Part shown: piece by piece, positions 10,814 through 22,028 of the stretch | How the letters are laid out: each line of letters opens with the position of its first letter | How positions within the stretch are numbered: the first letter of the stretch is position 1 | Assembly (NCBI GenBank): GCA_031002005.1 | Contig: JARYHS010008074.1 | Span: 269,577,930 to 269,641,929, forward strand | Reading direction: 5' to 3' | DNA from: Vandiemenella viatica | Lineage: Eukaryota > Arthropoda > Insecta > Orthoptera > Morabidae | Length of the DNA: 64,000 nucleotides | Notes under the pieces: generated by a model | What the model was told of the DNA's origin: nothing | Database searches by the model: none | The model's input: the letters and a program-made list of their open reading frames with translations, nothing else | Program-made: the position numbers and the translations under genes

Positions 10814-11141
10814 GAAATAATTGACACATGATGAGGGAATGTGGGAGTAGCAGCAAATGTAGACCAAGTACAAGTATGGACAGAAACTTCACGGAAAGCA
10901 ATATTTAAAAAGCCAGCAAAGCCAGAAAATATTAGGCGCAAGGAAACGCGCAAATTGCGAGCCTGGTGGCAAGGTCCAGAAAGGTTAAAAAAAAGACATA
11001 GACCTGGTGAAAATGGACGGCTGTTGTAGGTAAAACAGCAGTCCTGGAAAACGAAGTGAGAAAGGTGTATTTTGCCAGTTTAAAGGGTGTGAATGTAATT
11101 ATCTTAACTCAGGTAGGTGTAATAAAAGAAATATATATATA
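10814..11141. other. Unassigned, possible retroelement host sequence
   Basis: A purine-rich stretch with a short plus-strand open segment (10,841-11,029) rich in Lys and Arg. No known domain was recognised. Together with 11,363-11,821 and 15,363-15,911 it may be one older element into which the SINE and the hAT inserted. Confidence 0.35.
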
Positions 11142-11362
11142 TATATTTGTGGCTTTACACCTCGTCGAGGTCATTAGAGGTGGGATGGGACTGGGAACAG
11201 GGAACGGAAAGGAATTTGGCCATGGACTTTTGAAGGAAGCAACCCGGCATTCGCCTGTAGTGATTTGGGGAAACCATGGAAAACCCAATTCTGGATGCCC
11301 CGACGGGGATTCGAACTGGCGTTCTCCCAAATGCGAGTCCAGTGCGTTAACTGCTCACCCAC
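11125..11362 (-). mobile_element. tRNA-derived SINE, copy 1
   Basis: On the minus strand the head reads 'GGTGAGCAGTTAACGCACTG', a tRNA-like box A region. About 30 bp further on is 'CCAGTTCGAATCCCCGTC' (near 11,302-11,319), a near-perfect RNA polymerase III box B. The body continues to about 11,150, and the tail is an AT microsatellite (11,131-11,150). Direct repeats of the form TAGGTRTAA lie on both sides (about 11,113 and 11,368). A degenerate copy lies at 43,284-43,482. SINEs of this type depend on a LINE for movement; which partner is not visible here. Confidence 0.75.
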
Positions 11363-11821
11363 CACGTTAGGTATAAATGTAATAGCAACGGCCAGAACAC
11401 TGCAACGAGTGCCTGCAAAGGAAAGTACGAAAAAAGCAAACGATAGCAGCCAACATATGCAAAGTGTTTATATTAGTCTGCTGAAATGAAAATGGAGTAG
11501 TAACTCTTGCATGCACGCAATACAACAATACTATTAGTGGATACCAATTAATTACAATTAAGAAGGGCGCTCTGAAGAAAGGGTTGGACAAAGCAATGAG
11601 GATAAAAGTTATTGGTGAAATGACACTCCAGATATCGAGAATGATGGAACTTGTATAACACATTGGACCACTCAGATGGAACAAGATCAATGACTGAGGA
11701 GCAACAACAAAGACCTGTGCAATTATGAAAGGAATAATTAACTACAGTTAATATAGTCTAAAAGTAATGGGAGGAATGTTACGTAAAATAAGAGAGATCG
11801 AAACAAAACTTGTGAAGGAAA
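11363..11821. other. Unassigned sequence left of hAT insertion
   Basis: AT-rich with short broken frames. The last eight bases, GAAGGAAA (11,814-11,821), are the left target-site duplication of the hAT element that follows. Confidence 0.4.
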
Positions 11822-14800
11822 CAGGAGCGGTACTAGGGCGGTGCGATCGCACCGGGCGCCGCGCCGTCATACGGGGGGCGCCAAAAATGCAGTGAGTGAT
11901 TGTCTGCGGAAAAAATGATTAATAAATTACATAATAACCCAGCTTGCTGTTCACATTTTATATATATATATATTACACTAATCATCCAGAAGAGTTTAAA
12001 ACATAAGAGCTTCAGCCTCGAGTTTCTCCATTCAAGAAAACTACAACTCATCCCATGATTAGCGCTCTCCGGGGTCGCGGCGTGCCTCCCCTACCCGTTT
12101 CCTGCCTTTTCGGCTGTAGTCTTCAAGTTCACTCATCAGTAGCGGATAGACGAATTTTCTGAGTCGGGGCAAAAACCTGCGACAGCCGCCCTTTCAAATA
12201 TGCATTTATTAATTTGCCGCCTGCAGCAGTTTAAAGCTGTTCTTTGATTTTTCCGCCCCCTGAAGGTTGCCACTCAGGGCAGTAGAGCTAAGAAAGAAGG
12301 TCACCGCTCACGAATTTTTCAATTACCGCCTCCTTTAAACTTGATTTTTTCACTGGGGGTAAGTGTCCTGGTTTGCCCTACCCCGCTATAGCTGGCACAC
12401 TCATTTGCGTGTGCATGAGGTGAGATTCAACCTACTTATCTATTTCTGCAATGTTAAACCTTAGATAATTGCAGTTAACATTGGTAGCTTAAATATTTAC
12501 AAAATGTAATATCTCTTTTACAGACATGTCGCTACCTCCCCCCTCTCCCATCTTTTTAAAAAAAATACTAAACCCAGGCAAAATTGAGGAAGCTTCAAAA
12601 TTGATTGCAAATTTTTTTTAGGTTTGAGGTGACATCTGAATCGTCGGTATCAGAACTAGTTCAACAAGTGATGAAAGAAAACTTATTTTATAGAAGTTTT
12701 TCAGACGAGGCTCATGATGATAAAGAGCAGAATGTACAGTACAAGAGGAGTTTGCCCTGGCCGCAACGTCGTCTACAGTTGAAAATGGGGTATATCATCC
12801 ATACCATCACCATCGCCATCGCCTTTTCAGAGTACAAATTATGATGATATTTCAAAATGGTCACTCTTTGACCCTGCAGTCAGAGATGAAATAATTATTC
12901 GAGCAACTAAAAAATCCAAGAAAAAAGTCATTGTTGTCGTTTTTCAAATAGGCATTTTCAAAGGGTAATGTCAAATGAAGAAATTTTGAAAAAAAGATGG
13001 CTTGTTTACTCTAAATCTGAAGATAAAGTATATTGTTTTTACTCTTGTTTATCTAACAGAAGGTCTCACTCTTATTTGGGAAAAGAAGACTTTGATGATT
13101 GTAGCTACTTTCAGAGCATTTAAAAACTCACAAAACTTCCTCAGAACACCAGCACACCATACTGAGCTGGATAGAAGCGGCTAAAGAACTTCAGTGTAAT
13201 AGACAAGCATTTGTAAATACAGATTGAAGACAAAATATTACGGTGGGTTGCAATCCTCGAATGAATGATGTCCACAATTTTATTTTTAATGTGCAATAAT
13301 TCTTTGGTTCTGAAAACACTAAATGCTTCTAATAATGGTAACTAATTGGGTATATTGAAGCTGCTAGGAAAAAAAAATGTACTGTGATGATGGAGCGTCT
13401 CCGCTGTATTGCTAATGAGACAAATGTCTATAATTTTGGAAAATGTGTTAAGAACGATTGAATTTCTTAATAAAATGTTGACTATGGTTAAGTCATCTAA
13501 ATACTTTTACATCATACTGAATTGAACTCCTGATGGCAGACACGTCGAACATTTATCATTAACATTGATTTTGTTGCCACTAATGAAGTCAAAACTTTGT
13601 GAGTGTATCTTTGCTTATAAGCGGTAAGTGACTCTTCGGCACCTGGGAGCTGGACTCAGTGGCCTGTATTTTAATGATACATTGCAAAAGTTTGATTTGG
13701 ATTGTCGAGGCCAAAGATATGACACTGGATCCAAAATGATAGGAGGAAACAAAGGTGTCCAAGCAAAATCATGATCTAATATCCTCCCAAGCTTTTTTAA
13801 ATTTATTTAGCTTTAAATAAATCTGGTAATAGCAGGAGCCACCAAAACATCAATTAGATCAGTTTCCTTATCTGGAATTCTTTAATGAATATCAACAAAG
13901 CGATGGGAAATGGTATCCAAGAACTTGGAACGACTATCGCCAAAAAATTTTGCGATACTCGTTTGGAGAATAGAGTTCCTATCCTCACTGCAGTTCGTTA
14001 TCACTATTCTTCAGTTTGTGGCGCCCTTCTGGAAATGAATTTTTCACTTGCAACAACAGAGCCAGATCATGGAGCAATTTGAGTTCATAGTTACAATGGT
14101 GATTTGTTATAATACATTGTTTCCAGAAAATATTGTAAGCAAGACTATTCAGGATGAAAGTGGATTCAGAAACACTCCACAATTGCTGGAAAAGAGCTCC
14201 GAATTTGAGAGAGTACCGGGGTTATTCGTCTCTTCTGATAACAGCTAGATTGCTTCTCAGACTGGGACATGTCCTTTTATTAAGCCAGTCAGATCCCAGA
14301 GTTTTTGAGTACGAGGCCGTAGATGAGATAGCAACAGATCTCAAAGAACCGTTTACAATGAATGTGTTTTAGAATATAATCGGTACAGTTGAGAACGCCT
14401 TCGTCACTCAATTTTCACAACTATCTAAATTTAATGATACAGTGTCGTTCTTACAAATTATCAAAACAATTCCTTAATTGGAATAATCCTTTGCCGATTT
14501 AGAAATGAGTTTAACTAATGGAGAAAAATATGACATATCAGGTTGTGAACTGACTGAGGAACTTTCTAACTGAAACTATTGTTGATGGTGCTTGAATCAG
14601 CAGATCCAATAAAAGATCAACTTATGAAACAAAATGGTTGGCAGAATATATTTTCGAATGTATGGACTGCACTTTGAATTTTGCTAACGATATCTGACTG
14701 TCGTTAAAGGAAAACGAAATTTTAGTGAATTAAAACTTATTTACGGTAAACTCGGACTCAAGATAGACTTTCAGATCCTTGCAATTTTATCTATAGAAAA

Positions 14801-15354
14801 TAAAATTGTCAAAGGGCAAAAACGAGGAAAGTTGGTAATCTAGGCCTTATAGTTATGATTTTATTTGCTCATTTGTTTAAAACAAACACTTTTATGTAAA
14901 TTTGACGTACACGTGATGTCAGCATTGTGTACGCCATAGTAGCGTAAATAAACCTTTTTCAAATATATAGCGTTCTTTTTTACTGTTGTTTCTCATTCAT
15001 ACCATTGCTATCCAATACTAATCTTTCTGAAGTTATCTGTACCCCGCTTGGCTCGACTGGAATTCATAACGCATTCATATACGAATTGGTATTCGAATCC
15101 CATGTAAACTAATTTTTCGATCTGGATAAAAGTAGATAGTCAGTACGTTATTCCAATCCAGCCGTTTCGACGTGAAACAGTAACAAATATCCAAGAAAAA
15201 ACAATTTACATTTATAATTTTACTGGGATGTAAAAAATTTATGTTATCTTCAGTCTGTCTATATGGACACCTTAATCATGAATAAGCGATTACACATTTG
15301 AGGCGCCACAATGAAATCTCGCACCACCATGAAAAATTGCTAGGGCCGCCTCTG
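11822..15354 (+). mobile_element. hAT transposon (ZMYM1-type), plus-strand copy
   Basis: The left end begins CAGGAGCGGTACTAGGGC and the right end finishes TAGGGCCGCCTCTG, the CAG...CTG ends typical of hAT elements. Flanking 8 bp repeats are GAAGGAAA (11,814-11,821) and GAAGGGAA (15,355-15,362), with one mismatch. The interior holds a broken transposase reading left to right. The terminal regions also contain 'ggcgcc' and 'gccgcc' blocks that recur in the minus-strand copy at 16.3-21 kb. The copy is inactive. Confidence 0.85.
12605..14830 (+). pseudogene. hAT transposase remnant with TTF-type zinc finger
   Basis: The N-terminal part reads 'DPAVRDEIIIRATKKSKKK' (about 12,875) and then 'WLVYSKSEDKVYCFYSC' followed by 'RRSHSYLGKEDFDDWSY' (about 12,997-13,110). 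This is the zinc-binding TTF/BED-like region of ZMYM1-like hAT transposases. A middle part at 13,400-14,380 is frameshifted. At about 14,700-14,800, 'NFSELKLIYGKL' and 'LAILSIENKIV' are the C-terminal hAT dimerisation region. Many stops break the frame. This family is often annotated 'zinc finger MYM-type protein 1-like'; here it is transposon-derived, not a host gene. Confidence 0.8.
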
Positions 15355-15911
15355 GAAGGGAATAAATGACCAACTTCACTAAAAACACGGTTCGAATACT
15401 ATAAGTTAGCATAGCTACACTCAAACGAATAACTCTTGGAAGCTTCAACAGTATTTTTTAGTAAAGAATCAGAATGGCTAATTGAAAGCAGACATAGTGA
15501 CCGTGCAACACAGGACCTTAGAGCAATATTTAATGGAACGTGGAAGTTAAAATGTTAAAGACGTCTCAGGTCATAACACCTAACTGCACACTGATGATAA
15601 AGCAGGTTAGCAAGAGTGTATGGGCACAGATGGCGACGAATGACTATTTGTGGTGACTCATTACAATTCTTTACAAATAGCAATGCCACTCTGACGTGTG
15701 GGTCGTAGGAGTAGGGATATTAACCTTATATTCAAAATGCAAAGTGTAGGAAAATCATCACCATCACCGTGTCTCTCCCAGACACCGTGCCTGTGGGTGT
15801 GTTTATAGCTTCCAGTGGTAGCTAGTCCATGATGGACCTCAATGAGTCCTAAGGACGTGCGTCCACTATCTGGAAGGCTTGAAACATGTGGTCGATGCCT
15901 GGAGTAATTTA
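15355..15911. other. Spacer between inverted hAT copies, unassigned
   Basis: Begins with the right target-site duplication GAAGGGAA. AT-rich with short frames and no domain recognised. It ends at the TA that flanks the mariner element. Confidence 0.4.
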
Positions 15912-15929
15912 CAGGATAAGATCAGAAAG

Positions 15930-16303
15930 TAGTAGGACTGAATTAAATTTTTTATAGAAATAAAAATCCTTAGTAATCCTCGAAATAGCATACACAATAT
16001 GTATAACACAATTCCCACTGCATGTACGCATTCTGGAACTCGCTTTCCAAGATCCCCCTTCAGAGATGCGGTCACAGCCCCCTGGACATCATCTTCGGAG
16101 CTGTATCGGTTTCCCTTGAGCCGAGGAAAGAGGAAGAAGTCCGGCGGTGCCAGATCTGGACCTTATGGGGGGGGGGGGGGGAGGGTGAGGCAAGGTGCGT
16201 GAAGCTTACACGGATCGGCGATGTCTGGCAGCACACGGAGGACACGTTTGCGCAACCTGTCAAACACGTCCACATAAAAACTGGCATTCACGGTCTATCC
16301 AGG
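15930..16303 (-). pseudogene. Mariner transposase C-terminal fragment
   Basis: Minus-strand translation from 16,290 downward gives 'VNASFYVDVFDRLRKRVLRV' and, after a deletion over the 'HHDNAPAHT' region and a G run, 'PPDFFLFPRLKGNRYSSEDD' and 'TASLKGDLGKRVPECVHAV'. 'DFFLFPRLK' is the hallmark of the third catalytic region of mariner transposases. The poly-G run at 16,170-16,182 sits at the deletion point. The piece is broken and ends at the inverted repeat. Confidence 0.75.
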
Positions 16304-16889
16304 CAGGGGCGGCCCTAGCATATTTTTCAGGTGGTGCGAGATCTCATTATGACGCCCCAAATGTGCAATCACTTATTAATGAGTAAGGCGTTCCTATAAA
16401 TAGATTGAAGATAACATACATTTTTTACATCCTACTATTGCTTATAAATGTAAACGTTTGCATGCTTGTATGTTTTTACTGTTCCACGTCGAAACGGCCG
16501 AACTGCTTAATATAAAATTTAGACCAATGATATTGGCTATATATTTTTATCCCGACTGTAAAAGTAGTTCCCATGGGATTCAAATATGAATACGTGTGCG
16601 AATGGTTTATGAATTCCACTCGAGCAAAGCAGTCTTTATATGTTAATGATAATTCAAACCTCAGAAAGATTAGTATAGGATAGCAGTGGTTTGAATGAGA
16701 AACAACAACAAGTATGGAACACATTAAGTTATGTCTGAAAATTTTTATTGAGCTACCATGGCGTACACAATGCTCACATCACTTATACGTCAAAATCACA
16801 ACAAACAAATGAGGAAATGAAATCATAACTAAAAAGCCTAGATTGCCTGCCTCCTTTGCAAGATCTAACAGTCTGTCTAGAGTCTACGT

Positions 16890-18740
16890 TTATGGTAAAC
16901 AAGTTTTGTTAAGTTTTAATTTACTGAAACTTCGTTCTCCTTTAGCGACAGTTACAAGTACTAGACAACCCGTGCAAAAATTTCGCTAGAAAAATACGAT
17001 GAATAGTGAGGTTGAATGCTTGTAGCATTTTGGCCTCCTGCGAACCCCCCCTCCTCCCACGTAGCCTTACGTGGCTTTTGCCTCTACCCCCCCCCCCCCC
17101 CCCACCACCACGTAGCTTTATTCCCTTTTGATTCCAGAAGACACTTTGTAATGTTTTCTCATGTCAGACGATTGTAAATTACATAAGGAGATAATTAACG
17201 GAGGTAAATAAATATTCACATGCTGTTGTGTGTTCTGTTCCTCATTTTAACTGTGAAAAATGTTATAAAAGGAAAGCTACGTAGCCTGGCTCGGAACCCC
17301 CCTCCCCCCACGTAGCTTAGCGTAGCTACCAGCCAACCCCCCCTCCCCCCCTGGACCGAGCCACGTAGTTTGTGCACTCTCGCTAACAAGTAGAACCACT
17401 CTTTTGCTGCAACTAAATTATTCATTTCCAGAAGGGCGTCACCAACTGAAGATTAGTGAAAGCGAACTGTAGCGAGACTAGTAACTCTATTCTCCAAACG
17501 AGATTCGCAATTTTTTGGCGATTTTCCCATCGCTTTGTTGATTGAGAGAATAGTGCAAATATTCTTTAAACAAATTCGGAAAAGGAAACCGACTTAACAG
17601 ATGTTTTGGCGGCAACTGCTTCACCCAGTTTTAATGACTTCTACGTGGATTAAAAAAAAGGTGGAAGATATTGGTTCAGAAGTCTGATTTCGACACCTTT
17701 GTTTCATCCTGATACATTGGATCCATTGTCATATCCTTGGTCTCGACAATCGTTCATACCGAAATCAAACTTTTGCAAAATATTATCGATAAACAGGCCA
17801 GCGAATCCAGCTAAGAGTCACTTAACGGCTTGTAACCAACGTAACGCTTACGCGCTTGGACTTCATCTTCATTCGTGTCAACAAACACAATGTTAAAGAT
17901 AATTGTTCGACGTGACTGATATCAGGAGTTCAATTCGGTATGATGGAAAAGTATTTTGAAGCGTTTCATGAACTTTATTACGAATTTCATTCGTTTTGAA
18001 TGCATTTGCCAAAATAACGGACATTAGTCTTCTTATTAGCAATACGGCGGAGATGCTCCACATTACAGGGTCATATTTTCCTAGCAGTTGCAATATACCC
18101 AGGAAGTTACCATTATTAGAAGTATTTGGTGTTTCTGATCGAACCCACCGTGATTTTTCGTTTGTACTTACAAATACTTGTCTATTACACCGACGTTCTT
18201 TAATCGAATCAATGCTTCTATCAAACTGAACATGGCGTGCTGGTGAGTTGAGGAAATTTAGTGAGTTTTCAGACGCTCTGATAAGTAGCTCCAGTCATCA
18301 AATCCTTTTCCCAAATAAGAGGTGAAACCATCTGCTGAATAAACAACAGTAAAAACAATATACTTCATCCGCATATTTAAAGTGAACAAGCCGTCTTCAT
18401 TTGTAAGTATCTCGATTTGGCATTGATATTTGAAAATGCGTATTTGAAAAATGACATCCATGATTTTTTTCTTGGATTTTTCATTGCTCGAATAATTATT
18501 TCATCACTGGCTGCAGAGTGAATGGGCGACCATTTTGAAATATCATCACAATTTGTACTTTGACGATTGTGGAATGTCTGGTATACCCCATTCTGAAATG
18601 TTTTGAACTTCAGATGACGTCCCAGCTATAGCTAAATCTTCATCATGAGCCTGATCATGAAGTACTTCCATTAAATAAGTTTTCTCCTGTCGTGAGTTGA
18701 ACTAGTTTTTGCGACGACGATTCAGATGACTCTCCAAAAA
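16890..18740 (-). pseudogene. hAT transposase remnant, minus-strand copy
   Basis: The minus strand at 18,460-18,250 reads 'MRMKYIVFTVVYSADGFTSY' in one frame; in the neighbouring frame it gives the same TTF-finger text as the plus copy ('YLGKGFDDWSYLSERLKTH'). At 17,430-17,560 it matches the plus copy at 13,900-14,050 ('GCGCCCTTCTGGAAATGAAT'). At 16,870-16,960 it gives the C-terminal 'SLKEN/FSKLKL' area. Frameshifts and stops are frequent. It is the second copy of the same family, diverged from the first by many substitutions. Confidence 0.75.
16961..17385. repeat. C-rich insert with repeated CACGTAG motifs
   Basis: It starts 'ctagacaacccgtgcaaaaa' and contains long C runs (about 17,089-17,104 among others) alternating with 'cacgtagc' motifs in both orientations ('ccacgtagccttacgtgg'). 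It replaces part of the hAT transposase that is present in the plus copy. Its first ~57 bp resemble the start of the satellite block at 22,029. Element class unknown. Confidence 0.5.
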
Positions 18741-18944
18741 ATTTTGGAAGCAATTTTGAAGCCTTCTCAGTTTACCCCCTTTTTTTTTTTAGGTAGCGCA
18801 TTTCTTGTTTGTGAAAGACACATTATGCTTTGTAAATATTTACAATATACTAGCAATGCTAAATGCAGTCAACTCAGGTCTAACATTGTAGAAATAGATA
18901 CGTAAGTTGAATCTCGCCCCATGCACATGCACCCTCACTCCAAT

Positions 18945-20865
18945 TAACTCTAACGAGCAGTCCATCTGGCGCCAGGCCATTTCGCACCATTCCATTTAGA
19001 CTCGGTCCAAACCAGGGGGTCACACACGACAGAGCCGCGCCAAGCCAGTGCGTGCCTACAAATTTCGCCAGTCCGGCTCTGGCAGTGTAGGGGCTAGCAC
19101 GATTGCTCGGCATTTTTAAGGGTCACCCATTCGACTCCGCCCTGGGGCTTGTTTCGCTTTATTTTAGTGTTTTTTTTTTTTTTTTTTTTTGTCTTCGAAA
19201 ATGTGTCTTAAAATTACATGAAAGAAGCCAAATACAATATTTAGTACAATATAAACTGGAGCTGGCTAAATGATCGTACAGACCGAAGGCCTTTTTTGTT
19301 TCGCTAGGTTATGGAAAGTTTTTTTAAAAATCAGCAGTCATTTAAAACTATTTTTTTCACTTTTAATGTTATTTTACAGGGAAAAAATTAAATGCTTCTT
19401 AAATGAATTCTTAAAAACAATTGTCATAAACGAAGAAAATTAGTAAGAACGTATAAAATACAAAATGCGGTGGTGTAAGTCAATTTTCCTTGCTTTATGG
19501 AAATTAACATAATGCAAAAGATATTGTAATAAATTCTGGAACATAGATGTTGTAATATATTCATTTTAGCGATGTCACCTGGAATCAAATTTAACTCCAA
19601 GGTTATAATTGAATAAAGTCTATAAAATGGTTACATTTTACTGCTGACAAAAGTGACTGAAACTAGTGTTTATTAAAAAACCGAACGAACATACTACTTG
19701 TATGGCTTACACCCGTGTATTTATAACCAAAACTGATATATAGTGAGATTGCGTAATGTATCTTGAATTGTAAGAAAGAAGATCTTGAATTGTTTCTTTT
19801 AGAATCAATTATGTCTTTAGAAATCCTATTGGGAAGTCCGCTATAAGTTAGCATGTAGGATACACAGTGAGCACGCAGGATGCATTTACAAATACAATGA
19901 TTTAAGTATGATTTATACCACTTTGTTGATAAATAAAGCACGTATTTCGTTTATCAGTTGAATTTTCAGTTACTCCTGTTGGAAGCTGAATGAAAATCTG
20001 ACTTGCTTCATATTTTTTACTAACAGATTGAGAGATTGATTTATCTACATATGGTTTCGGTGTCTTTTTTTTTATTAAAAATGTGACTGACCTACACCAT
20101 TGTGACTTAAACCTTTCCAAATAGAACCTATCTCTGTGAGATAAAAACTCTTTATTTGAAGCCGCGGCCAAAGCTCATATTTTCGATTTTTCAGAATCGC
20201 TTTTGGTGTTGCACTAATTCGCTATTAATACTGATTTTTTTTAAAAAAATATCTGTGTACAAGAATGAAAGAACTAGGGTGAAAACGACGAACAGATGAA
20301 ATTCTATGAATTTATTAGCCGTTCTAAACTAACTATTGGGTTTAATCTATAGATATAATAAAACTATAAACGGGAAAGTCTGCACATAAGAGATATTCTT
20401 TAAAAAATGAGTTCGCGTAGTATTAACGCGCTACAGGAAAGAAATGAGCTGTATTTTTTTAATTTGTGTCTGTCTGAAAATTATGAACAGGATTAAGAAA
20501 AATAAATATTTGTCAGATTTTGACCGAGTTTCGCTTAATGTACAGTACGTGGTCCCGCGAGTAAAATAAGGCAAGTTTCATTTCGATGTGAATTTGGAAA
20601 GCTGAGATATTTAAGACAAAAGTGTCTGCAAATTAGTACCCACTTTTCGTTGCGCGGGTTATCCCACTCCAGTCGTGGTGGGGGTAGTCTACCAGACCCT
20701 CGGCTACCTGGCTCGGCGCGGTGGATTTTGGACTCGCCAAAAATCCAGCAGGGCCTGCCGAGCCACGCCAGTCCGTCCGCGCTGCCCCACACACGACGAG
20801 TTTTGGATCGGCGCGAGGACATTTGGCCTGCTGGCTCGTCCGTGTGTGGCGGCCTTAAGACTACG
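18945..20865. mobile_element. Unassigned insert with GC-rich ends
   Basis: Comparison with the plus-strand hAT copy shows extra sequence from about 18,945 to 20,865. Both ends are GC-rich with CACACACG-type text ('cacacacgacagagccgcgcc' near 19,021; 'cccacacacgacgag' near 20,786 and 'gtccgtgtgtggcggcc' near 20,838). This suggests a DNA transposon with long imperfect termini. The middle is AT-rich with a T run at 19,170-19,190 and no recognisable protein. Boundaries and class are inferred. Confidence 0.4.
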
Positions 20866-20981
20866 GCCGAAAAGACACGAAACAGGTGTGGGAGGCGCGG
20901 AGCGGCACCCGAAAGTGCTAATTATGGGACGAGTTGTAATTTTCTTGATTCGAGTAAGTGGCCACATTTTCATCAAACTCT

Positions 20982-21128
20982 GAACTGTTTACGCCATTCG
21001 AACACTATTGAGCGGCTCATGGCAGCATCCCCACAGGCGCCCTTAATCATTCCGAGGGTCTCCGTCGCGGTTTTCTTGAGTTTGACGCAGAATTTGATGG
21101 CGTAGCGCTGTTCAAGATTTTTCTCCAT
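20982..21128 (-). pseudogene. Mariner transposase N-terminal fragment
   Basis: From an ATG at 21,128 the minus strand reads 'MEKNLEQRYAIKFCVKLKKT', then 'TETLGMIKGACGDAAMSRS' and 'FEWRKQF'. This is the N-terminal helix-turn-helix region of mariner transposases ('...RYAIKFC.KLGK...ET......YG..A+S....F.WHK+F'). The frame is intact for about 49 residues and stops at the hAT junction. The 195 bp between the ATG and the inverted repeat would be the 5' UTR. Confidence 0.8.
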
Positions 21129-21325
21129 CTTGGATCACGACAACACTTCTTAACAGAGGTTCACGGAAATCGACGTGCTTACACTCCGCTTGCCGGCAGC
21201 CGACTGCAGAAAATATGTCTCTTCAGAACGCTTCCAGCTACAATGACCAGGTGGTCCGACCCCCCTCCAGCACTCCATTCACGTTACAGAAATTCAGTCG
21301 TCCTACTTTCTGATCCTACCCTGTA

Positions 21326-22028
21326 GAAGCACTGCTCTCGGAAGCATCATGGGAGAGCCCTACAAACTATCCTCATTGTGACATCTGCTCTACTGATACT
21401 CCTATTCACCTGCCTAATACCCATCTGCAGACAATGGGTTCTGCATGCAGTTTGGTGGGGCCCACACTCACTTTCATATGTGGAGACCGCTACGGTAAGC
21501 AGTATAGCCTGCATACAAGCTATAGCACAATGGCAGTAAAAACTCATGGGCTAGCCATCACACCCAATGCTAATGTGGGCTAGTGTACAGAGTTTTGATT
21601 GCACTCTTCTTACAGACAGTTGATAAAAAAATGGATTACGCTTTTGTATTGTGAATTTCCTGAACACACTTTTCTTTTGCAAAGGCGGAAACACAGTTTG
21701 CTTTGTAAGGACAATTTAGAAAACACTCTTATGTAATGTAAAACCAACTTCAGATCACAACTTGTGTATAGCAAAGTAATGTGCCACTTGTTTGTTTTAC
21801 TCCTATTACTGCTGTATTGAAAGTTCCATTTAACATTATTGTTAGTTCCTCGAGAACTTTTATTTCAAAACAAATCTTGGTCAAGTATCCAAGACAATTT
21901 AGTGACTGTTTATAGCACACTGGGCTGAGAGACTAGTACATTCACTATCTCAAAGTTGGATTTACTAACATATCGTTTAGAGACAGAAAGATTGTACATT
22001 GGCCATAAAGTAGAATAATTAAGTACAA
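21326..22028. other. No gene recognised
   Basis: AT-rich DNA. Short frames only; nothing matches a family I know. Confidence 0.5.

Larger units (their letters stand above)
16304..20975 (-). mobile_element. hAT transposon (ZMYM1-type), minus-strand copy
   Basis: The left end begins CAGGGGCGGCCCTAGCA and matches the reverse complement of the right end of the plus-strand copy. At the other side, about 20,870-20,955 matches the plus-strand copy at 12,010-12,120 (for example 'ctacaactc.tcccat.attagc'). The outermost 190 bp seen in the plus copy are missing, so the insertion's right boundary with the mariner is approximate. The transposase reads on the minus strand. Two further inserts lie inside: a C-rich block (16,961-17,385) and a 1.9 kb unassigned block (about 18,945-20,865). 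Confidence 0.75.
15912..21323 (-). mobile_element. Mariner element split by a hAT insertion
   Basis: The two ends carry matching inverted repeats. At 15,912 the plus strand reads CAGGATAAGATCAGAAAGTAG; the reverse complement at 21,323 reads CAGGGTAGGATCAGAAAGTAG. Each is flanked by TA (15,910-15,911 and 21,324-21,325). On the minus strand the right part encodes a mariner transposase N-terminus and the left part its C-terminus. About 4.7 kb of hAT-derived sequence lies between them. Roughly the middle half of the transposase gene is missing. Confidence 0.75.

Noticed and set aside
10841..11029. A basic open frame as a retroelement nucleocapsid
   Set aside because: Only general Lys/Arg richness supports it; no zinc knuckle or neighbouring domain is visible.
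11302..11362. A genuine tRNA gene
   Set aside because: Box A and box B are present, but the sequence continues into a SINE body with flanking duplications, and the acceptor stem does not pair.
19049..19190. A second SINE type with box B-like 'cattcgactcc' followed by a T run
   Set aside because: No box A at proper spacing and no target duplication; the T run is on the wrong strand for a tail in this orientation.
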